Of a stretch of DNA of 64,000 nucleotides, positions 24,418 to 33,133 are shown piece after piece; position 1 is the first letter of the stretch, and every line of letters starts with the position of its first letter. Source of the DNA: Paenibacillus sp. Soil766 (GTDB lineage: Bacteria > Bacillota > Bacilli > Paenibacillales > NBRC-103111); the NCBI RefSeq assembly GCF_001428105.1, contig NZ_LMSJ01000004.1:114520-178519 (forward strand). The letters run 5' to 3'. Position numbers and translations under genes: made by a program. The notes under the pieces are model-generated. The model worked only from the letters and a program-made list of their open reading frames with translations, ran no database searches and had not been told where the DNA came from.

Positions 24418-25647
24418 ATGAGCAAACCCAAAATTGTTATCCTAGGCGCAGGCTATGGCGGACTTGTCACAGCGATAAGACTGCAGAAGAAGATGAGAAG
24501 AAATGAGATGGACGTGACGCTAGTCAACAAACATGACTATCACTTTATTACGACGCATTTGCATATGCCGGCTGCTGGTACGGATCATCATGATAACGCA
24601 CGCGTGACCATTTCGGATTTGATTGATGAGCGGAAGATTCGATTCGTGAAGTCGACGGTAAGAGAGATTCTGCCTAGTGATAAAAAGATCGTGCTGGAAG
24701 ATGCTACACTTGACTATGATTATCTGGTAGTGGGACTCGGCAGTGAAACGGAGACATTCGGGATCCCAGGTATGCATGAATATGCCATGTCGATCAAAAG
24801 TATTAATAGTGTCCGCTTCATTCGGCAACACATTGAGTATATGTTCGCCAAGTCCAAGGTGGCTCCGAAGCGCAAGGATTATCTGACCTTCGTCGTTGGC
24901 GGCGCGGGTTTCACGGGTACGGAGTTCGTCGGGGAGCTGGCGGACCGCATTCCAGTTCTGTGCAAAACGTATGATGTCGATCCGGCAGATGTCCGGATTT
25001 ATAATGTGGAAGCTTCTCCTTCGGCGTTGCCGCCCGGGCTGCCGGAGGATTTGATCGAATATGGCATGGAAGTGATGCGCCGCAAAGGGGTGCAGTATAA
25101 GCTATCGACCGCGATTAAGGAATGCACATCGGAAGGAGTTATTCTGAGCAACGGCGAGTATATTCGCGCAGGCACCGTAGTCTGGTCGGGAGGGATACGT
25201 GGTAATTCGTTACTGCAGGAGGCGGGTTTCGAGGTTCAGCGGGGTCGGGTTAACGTGGATAGCTGCTTGCGCTCCTATCCCTTCCCGGAGATTTTCATCA
25301 CCGGCGATTGCTCGATCGTCACGAGTCCCGAGGGGACACCTTATCCGGCTAATGCGCAGATTGCTGTCCAACAGGGCTATAATGCAGCTAGGAATCTCAT
25401 CCAGACGGTTCGAGGCAAAGAGATGAAGCCATTTGTGTATGATTTCAAAGGCACGGTAGCAACCTTGGGCCGCGGTGAAGCCGTTGGGTTACTCAAAGTA
25501 AAGAAAGTGAAAGGCCGCTTGGCTTTATTTATCAAAAAGATGATCGATGCCCGTTATTTATTTCTCATCGGTGGTATCCCACTCATTTGGAAGAAAATGA
25601 TTTGGAAGCAGAAATCCACGACCCGCAATTATCATGTGCCAAATTAA
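24418..25647 (+). CDS. ndh: Type II NADH dehydrogenase (NDH-2)
   Basis: Peripheral membrane FAD enzyme oxidising NADH and reducing menaquinone without proton pumping. N-terminal FAD motif GAGYGGL, central NADH-binding motif VVGGAGFTGTEFVGEL, the FAD-contact motif FITGDCS and a C-terminal hydrophobic/basic segment (ALFIKKMIDARYLFLIGGIPLIWKKM) suited to membrane attachment. 409 residues, normal length. A GAGGAGTG RBS precedes the ATG. Two Rex operators overlap the promoter, so expression should rise when NADH/NAD is high. Monocistronic. Confidence 0.92.
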   Translation: MSKPKIVILGAGYGGLVTAIRLQKKMRRNEMDVTLVNKHDYHFITTHLHMPAAGTDHHDNARVTISDLIDERKIRFVKSTVREILPSDKKIVLEDATLDYDYLVVGLGSETETFGIPGMHEYAMSIKSINSVRFIRQHIEYMFAKSKVAPKRKDYLTFVVGGAGFTGTEFVGELADRIPVLCKTYDVDPADVRIYNVEASPSALPPGLPEDLIEYGMEVMRRKGVQYKLSTAIKECTSEGVILSNGEYIRAGTVVWSGGIRGNSLLQEAGFEVQRGRVNVDSCLRSYPFPEIFITGDCSIVTSPEGTPYPANAQIAVQQGYNAARNLIQTVRGKEMKPFVYDFKGTVATLGRGEAVGLLKVKKVKGRLALFIKKMIDARYLFLIGGIPLIWKKMIWKQKSTTRNYHVPN

Positions 25648-25663
25648 TCGCTTCGCCACGGCG

Positions 25664-25709
25664 GAAAAGCTGAATTGAGGAATCCGAAAGGATCTCAGTT
25701 CAGCTTTTT
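25664..25709 (+). terminator. Terminator of ndh
   Basis: AAAAGCTGAA.TTGAG pairs with CTCAG.TTCAGCTTTT around a GC-containing loop, ending in T-run. Confidence 0.85.
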
Positions 25710-26129
25710 AATGATGTGTGAACATGCTGGTTGCGAGTAGAGTTTGGGGGGAGTGCAGTGTCGGTGTCGAATGGAAGTTACGTAAATCTCTCTGTTACTT
25801 TTACCGGCGTATAGATGGAGAACCAGAATCTGTAGTTAATTTTAAGCATTTTACCCGATAGATAGCGTTATGAAAACATCTTATTTGCTCGTCTGGTAGA
25901 GAAAACGGAAGAATTACATTATGACACAGCGATATTTCACGATATATGACCGAATTTCACTCTTTTTAATCGAAATAGGGTTATTTCGTAGCGCCATTTT
26001 TTCGTAGAATATGCATTTGGAGTAAATAGCGTTAGGGAAGCCCTCAGGGGCTAAGACTCCTTGGACTTATCCCGCGCATCCATACTTAAGTCCTCCCGAG
26101 TATCGGCTCTTTTGGATGTGATACACCTC
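25710..26129. other. Intergenic, AT-rich, no gene seen
   Basis: About 420 bp between two terminators. An 18-codon ORF (GTG near 25758 behind GGGGGG) is the only RBS-linked frame and is not convincing. No recognised RNA or repeat; probably a decayed spacer. Confidence 0.5.
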
Positions 26130-26178
26130 AAAAAAACCAGTGCCATCCGTAAAATCGGATGGTAACTGGTTTTTTTTG
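26130..26178. terminator. Bidirectional terminator downstream of MFS gene
   Basis: AAAAAAACCAGT.CCATCCG pairs with CGGATGG..ACTGGTTTTTTTT. It lies immediately past the stop of the minus-strand transporter. Confidence 0.9.
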
Positions 26179-26180
26179 AT

Positions 26181-27623
26181 TTACTCGCTTATGCCTGCAC
26201 GAACAGCGGTTGTTGCAAAGCTCTCTGTTGCCGCGTTCGCTGTACGTGTCTTATTCGAATAGCTCCTGTATAAGATCGAGCTACCTATGGTTAGTAGTGC
26301 AATGACCGCCATCCCCCAGATGAGGTTGTCAAAAGCACGTTCGAGCGGCAGTGATTTCTGCCAAACGAGTGCGCTCCCCGAGAGCGCAACAGCGAACGCG
26401 CCGCTGAAAAATTGCAGCAATTGGAACAAGCCCATGCCGGAGCCGATGCGATCTGTGGTCAATTGCCGGGATAGTTCATTGGATACAGTACTGGAAAGTG
26501 TTGTAAAGGAGATACTGACCAGGATGTAAAGTGCAGCAATCCAGTAAGAAGAATAGCTGGCTGTCAGGGCCAACAGCACGGTAGAGAGCAGCATCAACCA
26601 TGGGACGTAACGAAGCAGTGCTGTGTTCCCATAACGGTCAATGATACGTCCGACACGATTCGACACCAGCATCGCCAGGAATGCACCAGGGAAGAGCAGC
26701 AGTCCCGAAGTAAGCGGCGCTAAGCCGAAAACCCGTGCAAGCATCTGTGGTGCAAGGAACAGGAAGCCGAAGCTGATCATGTAGGAAGACACGCCGATTG
26801 CGCTGAGCGCCATATAAGGTCTGTCGCCAAAGAGTGCAGGCAGCACGAACGGTTGTGAGGCTCGGCGAATCCGCAGTGCGAATAAGGCAATCGCCAGTAC
26901 GCCCGCTATGAGGGCAACGAGACTCTTGGAAGTTAGGAAGAGCAGCAAACCCGTCGTCCCAATCCCGAGCAGCAGAGCGCCGATGAAATCGAACGAGCCG
27001 GTTTCTGGTTTTTCTTTTGGAAGCAGGATTAGAAAGATAGGAATAAGCAGCAGAGTGACCCCTGTAATGACGAACAGGAAATGCCATCCCAAATACTGAA
27101 CGATCGATCCGCCTGCGACGGGACCTAGTCCCAAGCCAAGTGAAGCCGCGGAAAGGATGAGCGACATGGCTCTGCCTCTGCGAGACAACGGAATGTAGCG
27201 GGTTACGAGCACGATACCAAGCGAGGGAATCGCACCTGCGCCGGATGCTTGAATCAATCGTGTAAACAGCAACAGTCCGAAGCTGTCCGTGAACAGCCCT
27301 AGAATGGAGGCGCCGCCTAGCGAGAGCAGGGCAATGACGTAGAGCCTGCGAATAGGCACGAAGTCGGACAATCGGCTGTAGGTGATCGAAGCAATGGCGA
27401 AAATGATCGAATATCCCGTAACAATCCACGATGCCGTTGAGGGGCTGAGTTCGAATTGCACGGAGATTTTGGGCAGTGCCAGATTGAACATCATTGTGTT
27501 CATGATGACAAGTACAATGGTGAAACAGAGCAACCAGGAGACTGGCGTTTCTCGTAAGCGACTAGGCATCTCTGACGGCGTAGGTGTCGTTCTTTGATGT
27601 GAGTTAGTCGTGTGATTTGACAT
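26181..27623 (-). CDS. MFS drug-efflux-type transporter (DHA2/TetL-like)
   Basis: Proton-driven exporter. 480 residues with about 14 hydrophobic segments after a 28-residue polar N-terminus. The segment NTMMFNLALPKISVQFELSPSTASWIVTGYSI matches the start of TetK/TetL/QacA-type proteins, and motif A appears as YSRLSDFVPIRRLYV (normally G-x-L-S-D-x-x-G-R-R). Motif C-like Gly/Pro-rich LGLGLGPVAGGSIVQYLGW is present. Start at 27623 behind GGAAGGTG. A TGTCAATGAATTGACA dyad lies upstream, suggesting a repressor site. The substrate is not predictable. Confidence 0.9.
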   Translation of the reverse strand: MSNHTTNSHQRTTPTPSEMPSRLRETPVSWLLCFTIVLVIMNTMMFNLALPKISVQFELSPSTASWIVTGYSIIFAIASITYSRLSDFVPIRRLYVIALLSLGGASILGLFTDSFGLLLFTRLIQASGAGAIPSLGIVLVTRYIPLSRRGRAMSLILSAASLGLGLGPVAGGSIVQYLGWHFLFVITGVTLLLIPIFLILLPKEKPETGSFDFIGALLLGIGTTGLLLFLTSKSLVALIAGVLAIALFALRIRRASQPFVLPALFGDRPYMALSAIGVSSYMISFGFLFLAPQMLARVFGLAPLTSGLLLFPGAFLAMLVSNRVGRIIDRYGNTALLRYVPWLMLLSTVLLALTASYSSYWIAALYILVSISFTTLSSTVSNELSRQLTTDRIGSGMGLFQLLQFFSGAFAVALSGSALVWQKSLPLERAFDNLIWGMAVIALLTIGSSILYRSYSNKTRTANAATESFATTAVRAGISE

Positions 27624-27685
27624 GGTACACCTTCCGATCCATAACTATAATATATTTTGTTACAGTTTATCATGACAGGCAGGGT

Positions 27686-27703
27686 GTGTCAATGAATTGA
27701 CAT
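27686..27703 (-). promoter_or_regulatory. Dyad TGTCAATGAATTGACA upstream of MFS gene
   Basis: TGTCAA-N4-TTGACA inverted repeat about 65-80 bp upstream of the transporter start, in the gap to the divergent GNAT gene. A plausible operator for a TetR- or MarR-type regulator; one arm is also a -35 hexamer (TTGACA). Confidence 0.4.
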
Positions 27704-27779
27704 ATTTTCAACCAATGTATGAATTGAATGTTTATTCGTTTAATTATATTATTATTCATAAAAAATATGGGGGAACACG

Positions 27780-28226
27780 ATGACACACCTGATAAGAAAA
27801 GTGGAAATCGAAGATTTGGGGGCATTAACAGAGTTGATGTATGCTTATATTGTAGGCTTTTATAAGAAGCCGAAGCCGGAGAACGCTGCTATACATCGAT
27901 TGATTCGTAACCTGCTTCAAGAACAAGGCGGTATACAGTTTGTTGTCGATAAAGAGGGGGAGCTCGTCGGCTTTGCGACCTTGTATTTTGCCTGGAGTAC
28001 AATGAAGGCAAACCCCATTACGATCATGAATGACCTCTTCCTGCTTGAGCCGTTTCGGGGAACGGCTGTAGAAGAAGACTTATTCCTGAAGTGCCAAATC
28101 TATTCCAAGGAAAATGGCTATGCCTATATGTCTTGGATCACCGCGCCAGACAATCATCGTGCACAACAGTTTTTTGACAAAATGGGCGGAACTCGCGTGG
28201 ATTGGGCGAATTACACGATTGTTTAA
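27780..28226 (+). CDS. GNAT family N-acetyltransferase
   Basis: 148-residue acyl-CoA-dependent N-acyltransferase. Strand beta4 and P-loop region LVGFATLYFAWST...TIMNDLFLLEPFRGTAVEEDLFLKC matches the GNAT acetyl-CoA site (R-G-T-A), and the C-terminal TAPDNHRAQQFFDKMGGTRVDWANYTI is a typical beta5-alpha4-beta6 ending. A GGGGGAA motif precedes the ATG. Divergent from the MFS gene. The acceptor substrate is unknown. Confidence 0.88.
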   Translation: MTHLIRKVEIEDLGALTELMYAYIVGFYKKPKPENAAIHRLIRNLLQEQGGIQFVVDKEGELVGFATLYFAWSTMKANPITIMNDLFLLEPFRGTAVEEDLFLKCQIYSKENGYAYMSWITAPDNHRAQQFFDKMGGTRVDWANYTIV

Positions 28227-28305
28227 AAGAAGCGGTTGATAAATAACTGGATCTCAACGACGGTCCCCGTACTTGTCAACTGCGTTGCCATGGTAGTGTC
28301 CAAAA

Positions 28306-28338
28306 GCGAATATTTCCTTCATCCAACGAAATATTCGC
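28306..28338. terminator. Perfect 11-bp inverted repeat, possible terminator
   Basis: GCGAATATTTC (28306-28316) and GAAATATTCGC (28328-28338) with an 11-nt loop. It lies about 80 bp after the GNAT stop; there is no T-run, so its role is uncertain. Confidence 0.4.
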
Positions 28339-28548
28339 ATAAAACTGTAATTTTGGCAGATTGCAACCTTGTAATTTAGTCAAAATACCCCGATTACCTG
28401 TGAGAATGGAAGATAATCAACGATTCAAGTAATTGTAAGCGAATTATTGATGGAATCGAGAGGTGGAAAGAAGCTTTTTACGTTTTTTCTCTCCTTTACT
28501 ATGTTGGTAGAAGAGAGTAGTATTCAACTCGTACCTGAACAGTTGAAT

Positions 28549-28696
28549 ATTTCGCTTAATTTTCTTTTAAGAAAAGCGGGGGAACCACAAGTAACATGGG
28601 GTGAATAACGGTACGATACCAAGTACCTTTTAGGGCAGATTTCTCGCGGCCCGAATCCGGCAGCTAACCTCGTAAGCGATCGTGAGAAGGAGAACA
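28549..28696 (+). ncRNA. ydaO/yuaA-type c-di-AMP riboswitch
   Basis: The conserved core is plainly visible: TCGCTTAA at the 5' side, GCGGGGGAACCA, ATGGGGTGAAT, and the hallmark segment CCGAATCCGGCAGC followed by TAACCTCGTAAGCG, closing with GAGAAGGAGAACA. This matches the c-di-AMP-binding ydaO aptamer. A strong terminator follows at 28705-28733, so ligand binding should favour termination (OFF switch). The downstream gene is a KimA-type potassium importer, the classic ydaO-controlled gene. Confidence 0.93.
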
Positions 28697-28704
28697 TGTG
28701 TCCA

Positions 28705-28733
28705 AAACACAAGGTCTATCCTTGTGTTTTTTT
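28705..28733 (+). terminator. Riboswitch expression-platform terminator
   Basis: AAACACAAGG-TCTAT-CCTTGTGTTT followed by T-run, directly after the c-di-AMP aptamer and upstream of the transporter start at 28793. Confidence 0.9.
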
Positions 28734-28792
28734 GCGTCTATTTTTCAGGTGTGATGAGTGAAATTGGCTTTAATTGGAGGAACAACTGCGAA

Positions 28793-30628
28793 ATGACTAG
28801 TGATTCATTAAAAAAAATTGTGTTCGGTAAGCCGCTAAAGTCGAGCGAGATTGAGTCGGAAAAAATGCCTGTTTGGAAAGGTCTCCCTATCTTGTCGTCA
28901 GATGCCTTATCATCCGTATCGTATGGGACGGAGCAAATTCTGTTAGAGCTCGCGACAGTAGGGGTTGCTGCTTTTGCCTTTTCGCTGCCGATTGCGATTT
29001 CGATTATTGCTTTGATTCTACTGCTTGTGCTCAGCTATAGACAGGTGATCGAAGCGTACCCGATGGGCGGCGGCGCTTATATGGTTACCAAAGAAAATTT
29101 AGGCATGGCCTGGGGACGTCTCACAGGTGTGTCACTGCTAATCGATTATACCTTAACCGTGGCGGTCTCGATTTCGGCTGGTGTTCAAGCGATTACGTCC
29201 GCTTTTCCATCAGCCGTACCGTACATTGTTCCACTGACCATCCTACTAGTTTGGGTGATGGTCTGGCTGAATTTGCGAGGTACTTCCGAGTCAGGTACAG
29301 TATTCGCGATTCCAACGTACTTTTTCATTCTTTGTATCCTTTTGCTAGTAGGTAAGGGTATTTTCGATTTATTGACAGGATCCATGAATACACATGCGAT
29401 CGAATTCGTACCAAGCGCCGCGACGAACTCATTAACGTTATTCGTACTGCTTAAGGCGTTCTCATCCGGTTGTTCAGCTGTTACGGGGATTGAAGCGATC
29501 TCCGATGCCGTACCCCATTTTAGAACGCCATCTGTCAAAAATGCCAAACGCACACTTGTCTCTTTAGGCGGCCTATTGGCCATCGTCTTCGGTGGTGTAA
29601 CACTGATTGCCTTAGGGTATGGGGTGGCACCGGATCACAACGGTCATACATCGGTTCTTTCGATGGTGACAGAGCAAGCCTTTGGCCGAGGCACCATGTA
29701 TTATGCGACGCAAATCGCGACAATGCTTATCTTAGTGCTGGCTGCGAATACAAGCTTCAATGGGTTCCCAATCTTGGCGTCAATTATGGCCCAGGACAAA
29801 AACTTCCCGCGCATGTTTTCCTTCCGTGGGGATCGCCTTTCGTACCACTATGGCATTATTACGCTAGGCGTTTTAGCCAGCTTGCTATTGATTGGCTTTA
29901 AGGGTAAAACCGATGCACTTATTCCGCTCTACGCGATTGGCGTATTTTTATCTTTTACACTTGCTCAGACGGGTTTGGTTCGTAAATGGCTCAAAGAGCG
30001 CGTATCTGGCTGGATCGGGAAGTTGATTATTAACGGCCTGGGCGGTATCGTCTCCCTTGCGGTTCTTATCATTTTCTCAGTTACCAAATTTAGCGAGGGT
30101 GCTTGGATTGTCATTATCATTACACCGATACTCCTCTGGGTCATTACGAAAATTAGTCACCATTACGACGATGTAGCCAAACAGCTGCGTATTGATATCA
30201 CACAAGATCGTGTGTGTACCAAAGAGCCGGTCATTATCGTACCCGTTGCTGGGATTCACAAAGCTGTGGAGCAATCTCTGAACTATGCCAAATCGCTGTC
30301 GCCGAATGTCATTGCGTTCTATGTTTCTTTCTCGGATGAGGACGAAGAATCGATGCAGGAGAAGTGGCAGATCTGGGATCCAGGTGTTCGACTCGTTGTG
30401 TTCAAATCACGATACAGAACGATTCTGAAGCCGTTGGCTGAATTCATTGATCGCATCGACACGCATGTGTCAGAGAAGCAGTCGATCATGGTTATTCTGC
30501 CGCAATTCATGCCGAAGAAATGGTGGCACCGTCTGCTCCATAATCAATCCGCGGCGCGGATTCGTTCGAAGCTTCAAGCCGACAAGGATATCGTTGTTGC
30601 AACAGTGCCGTATCATTTACACCAATAG
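28793..30628 (+). CDS. kimA: KimA-type potassium importer (APC family)
   Basis: High-affinity K+/H+ symporter of the KimA (YdaO) type. 611 residues: short N-terminal region (KKIVFGKPLKSSEIESEKMPVWKG), about 12 membrane helices of the APC fold (LSSDALSSVSYGTEQILLELA, SYRQVIEAYPMGGGAYMV), and a cytoplasmic C-terminal domain of about 150 residues where KimA binds c-di-AMP. Start 28793 follows TTGGAGGA; the frame is open to 28682, but those codons run through the riboswitch and its terminator. c-di-AMP should act twice, on the riboswitch and on the protein. Confidence 0.93.
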   Translation: MTSDSLKKIVFGKPLKSSEIESEKMPVWKGLPILSSDALSSVSYGTEQILLELATVGVAAFAFSLPIAISIIALILLLVLSYRQVIEAYPMGGGAYMVTKENLGMAWGRLTGVSLLIDYTLTVAVSISAGVQAITSAFPSAVPYIVPLTILLVWVMVWLNLRGTSESGTVFAIPTYFFILCILLLVGKGIFDLLTGSMNTHAIEFVPSAATNSLTLFVLLKAFSSGCSAVTGIEAISDAVPHFRTPSVKNAKRTLVSLGGLLAIVFGGVTLIALGYGVAPDHNGHTSVLSMVTEQAFGRGTMYYATQIATMLILVLAANTSFNGFPILASIMAQDKNFPRMFSFRGDRLSYHYGIITLGVLASLLLIGFKGKTDALIPLYAIGVFLSFTLAQTGLVRKWLKERVSGWIGKLIINGLGGIVSLAVLIIFSVTKFSEGAWIVIIITPILLWVITKISHHYDDVAKQLRIDITQDRVCTKEPVIIVPVAGIHKAVEQSLNYAKSLSPNVIAFYVSFSDEDEESMQEKWQIWDPGVRLVVFKSRYRTILKPLAEFIDRIDTHVSEKQSIMVILPQFMPKKWWHRLLHNQSAARIRSKLQADKDIVVATVPYHLHQ

Positions 30629-30673
30629 ACGTGTACAATAATAAGGAAAACTTGTAGACGAGGTGACCTTATT

Positions 30674-30934
30674 ATGGTGAAAAAGAAAGCAAAGATGACG
30701 CCAGCTGCGGCTAGCGTGCAAGATAAACCTGCAACGCTGAAGGATCTGCTGCGTCCGGAAATACTGGAAGGGCTCAAAGCCCAGGCTGACGCGATGAAGG
30801 CGGAAGAGCAAGCAAAGAAGGACGCAGAGAGAGCTAAGGTAGAGGCGGCTCGCAAGGCCGAAGAGAAGCGTCTTGAGAACGATTTTGCCTACCAGCTGGA
30901 GAAAAGTAAATTAGATTGGCGGAAGCATAAATGA
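30674..30934 (+). CDS. yqkE: YqkE family protein (DUF3886)
   Basis: 86-residue, highly charged, helical protein. The segment ATLKDLLRPEILEGLKAQADAMKAEEQAKKDAERAK and the C-terminal LEKSKLDWRKHK match the YqkE/DUF3886 pattern of Bacillales. Function unknown. An AGGTGACC RBS lies before the ATG. Its stop overlaps the first possible start of the next gene (ATGA). Confidence 0.85.
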   Translation: MVKKKAKMTPAAASVQDKPATLKDLLRPEILEGLKAQADAMKAEEQAKKDAERAKVEAARKAEEKRLENDFAYQLEKSKLDWRKHK

Positions 30935-30945
30935 GGGGGCGCACG

Positions 30946-31905
30946 ATGTGCCTCCTTTTCTTTATGAGCGCGATGTTAGCGCTTGCAGGGTGTGAGGTGG
31001 AGGAGGGTGCTGGGGGTGTAGAAAAGGCGGTTGCATCTGCAGAAGTGACAATCCCGACACCACCAGTGAGCAGCCCAACAGTGTCACCTGAGCCGACGAC
31101 ATCATCTCATCCATCATTAGGCAGTCTAATAAATGAACCAGCCAAAGAACCAATCCAACCCGAGGTTGAGGCTGTTCCGGCCTTCGCGTCGGTGGAAGAA
31201 TCCTTGATCGCCCGTTACGCCTCTGTGATACCAACGAAGTGGGGGGAGCGTGTACCCGGAGTGAAAACACGATTACATACGAAGAAGGACCAGGTGATTG
31301 CCCTTACCTTCGATGCCTGCGGCGGGAAGGAAGGCAGTGGCTATGATGAGAAGCTGATCCAGTATTTGATTCAGGAGCAGATTCCAGCTACGTTATTCAT
31401 CAATGCAAGATGGATTGCTGTGAATCCGTCTATCTTTCAAGCACTGGCATCGAATCCTTTGTTTGAGATTGAAAATCATGGCACCGAGCACCGCCCTCTA
31501 TCCATGACAGGCAAGCTGGCATACGGGATTGCAGGGACGAAGAACGTCCAGGAAGTCATTCATGAAATGAAAGACAATGCGGATCAGATTGAGAAGCTGA
31601 CGGGGAATAGGCCCCTATTTTTCCGGTCGGGTACGGCATTTTACGATGAGGTCGCGGTATCTGTTGCGCATGATTTGGGCTTCGAACTAGCGGGGTACTC
31701 CGTGCTTGGCGATGCTGGAGCGACGTATAACACGGAGCAAGTGTACAACGCCATATCGAAGGCCTCGAGCGGGTCCATCGTCCTCGCGCATATGAATCAT
31801 CCCGAGAAGGATACCGCTGAGGGGGTCATCAAAGCGATTCCGCAGCTGCGGAAACTAGGCTTCAGCTTTGTACAGCTTGCCTCTATGGAGCTTATCGGAT
31901 CCTAA
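30946..31905 (+). CDS. Polysaccharide deacetylase family lipoprotein
   Basis: Surface-anchored NodB/CE4-type deacetylase. ATG 30946 is favoured over 30931 because GAGGGGG lies 6 nt upstream; both give a lipobox LAGC. After a Ser/Thr/Pro-rich spacer, the catalytic domain shows VIALTFDACGG (motif 1; the D pair is replaced by DAC, as in a CE4 subgroup), ENHGTEHRPLS (motif 2, H-x3-H), FFRSGTAFYDE (motif 3) and LAHMNHPEKDT (motif 5). 319 residues. Coupled to yqkE. Likely acts on peptidoglycan or teichoic-type polymer; substrate not predictable. Confidence 0.88.
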   Translation: MCLLFFMSAMLALAGCEVEEGAGGVEKAVASAEVTIPTPPVSSPTVSPEPTTSSHPSLGSLINEPAKEPIQPEVEAVPAFASVEESLIARYASVIPTKWGERVPGVKTRLHTKKDQVIALTFDACGGKEGSGYDEKLIQYLIQEQIPATLFINARWIAVNPSIFQALASNPLFEIENHGTEHRPLSMTGKLAYGIAGTKNVQEVIHEMKDNADQIEKLTGNRPLFFRSGTAFYDEVAVSVAHDLGFELAGYSVLGDAGATYNTEQVYNAISKASSGSIVLAHMNHPEKDTAEGVIKAIPQLRKLGFSFVQLASMELIGS

Positions 31906-31927
31906 GAGGGAGTATTGTAATAAATAG

Positions 31928-31956
31928 TTTACGGGAAAGCGTTTTCATGATACTAT
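31928..31956 (+). promoter_or_regulatory. SigA promoter with overlapping CcpA cre site
   Basis: TTTACG (31928-31933), 17-nt spacer, TACTAT (31951-31956). The spacer contains, on the minus strand, ATGAAAACGCTTTCCC (31948-31933), which fits the cre consensus TGWAANCGNTNWCA at all but the last base. A cre between -35 and -10 implies repression when preferred sugars are present. Confidence 0.6.
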
Positions 31957-31999
31957 CTTCGTAATTTGTTACATTCTCATCTATGGGGTTGTTGTCAGT

Positions 32000-33085
32000 A
32001 TGAATAGACTGAAATTGGAAAATCCAATGAATTTGGCGTTTACAGTTCTTTTATTTTCAAGCTTTTTATTTTGCCTCTATGTTGTGTTGCCTGCGCTATC
32101 GCCAAAGTCCTTCGAGCAGACAATACCGCCAGAACGAGTAATAAGCCAAGAACAACTGGTGCCTTCTTATGAACAGTTTGCAGAACTAGTTGTTGAACAA
32201 GAAGTAAAACAAGAGGTAAAACAAGTCGTGCAACAACTAGAACTCGAAACGCAGCAACAACCCCAACCCCAACAGCAACAAGTGAATGCACTTTCTTTTA
32301 TGCAAACAGATTACAGTAAACAGAAGGTTCATTATACCAACAAAGTCATTGTGCTGACCTATCATCACATTGATGACCAAGAAAACGGGATCACCATTTC
32401 TCCCCAAAGATTTAAAAGTCACATGGAAAGATTGAAGAAAGAAGATTACAACGTCATCTCCATGGAACATTTTCTTCATTTCATGAAGAGTGAGGCTCAG
32501 GTTCCTCAGAATGCGGTGTTAATCACATTTGATGATGGCTATGAATCCTTTTATACCCAGGCGTATCCAGAATTACTTCGTTTGGGCTTTCATGCTACGA
32601 AATTTATCGTTGTTGATTCTATCGACCATCCGAAGGCGCCGCGTCTAACATGGGATCAGATGAGAGAAATGAAGCAGAACGGGATGAGTTTCTATTCTCA
32701 TACGTACGATCATCATGACAAAGTTAAAGCGGGTTCAGGTAATACACTTATGCCGATGCTAACAAATCCCATTTATTTGGAAAATGATAAAAGAGTTGAA
32801 ACAGACGATGAATATCGAAAGAGAATTAAATTCGATCTGTTGAAGGCTGAAAATCGTATTGAGGAAGAGTTAGGACCGCAGTATCGTCTACTTGCTTTTC
32901 CTTTTGGTGCCTATAATGAAACGGTCATGGGGGTAGGAAAGGAATTAGGCATTGAACTTTTCTTCACGACCAAAGAGGGGATCAATACCAAAGGAAGTAA
33001 TGAGATTAATAGAATCCATGCAGGCGCAGCCTATGTGTCAGAAGATGATTTGATGTGGAAAATGAAGTTGTATCATAAAAAGTGA
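32000..33085 (+). CDS. Polysaccharide deacetylase (IcaB/PgaB-like), membrane-anchored
   Basis: 361 residues. An N-terminal membrane anchor (about 12-32) is followed by a Glu/Val/Gln-rich spacer with QEVKQEVKQVVQQL and a poly-Gln/Pro stretch. The catalytic domain starts LTYHHIDDQENGITISPQRF, then has metal motif LITFDDGYES, FYSHTYDHHD (H-x3-H) and LLAFPFGAYNE. This arrangement is that of poly-N-acetylglucosamine deacetylases (IcaB/PgaB). No synthase (IcaA/PgaC) is in the window. The promoter carries a cre site. It is the third deacetylase within 18 kb. Confidence 0.88.
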   Translation: MNRLKLENPMNLAFTVLLFSSFLFCLYVVLPALSPKSFEQTIPPERVISQEQLVPSYEQFAELVVEQEVKQEVKQVVQQLELETQQQPQPQQQQVNALSFMQTDYSKQKVHYTNKVIVLTYHHIDDQENGITISPQRFKSHMERLKKEDYNVISMEHFLHFMKSEAQVPQNAVLITFDDGYESFYTQAYPELLRLGFHATKFIVVDSIDHPKAPRLTWDQMREMKQNGMSFYSHTYDHHDKVKAGSGNTLMPMLTNPIYLENDKRVETDDEYRKRIKFDLLKAENRIEEELGPQYRLLAFPFGAYNETVMGVGKELGIELFFTTKEGINTKGSNEINRIHAGAAYVSEDDLMWKMKLYHKK

Positions 33086-33133
33086 TGATAGGAGCCGCAT
33101 TGAAGCGGCTTCTTTGTTGTTCACAAACAGGGT

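Noticed and set aside
25710..26129. Short ORF near 25758 with a G-rich upstream motif
   Set aside because: Only 18 codons, no coding character; treated as chance.
28682..28792. Upstream extension of the kimA frame
   Set aside because: It would translate through the riboswitch terminator; the ATG at 28793 has a good RBS and matches KimA length.
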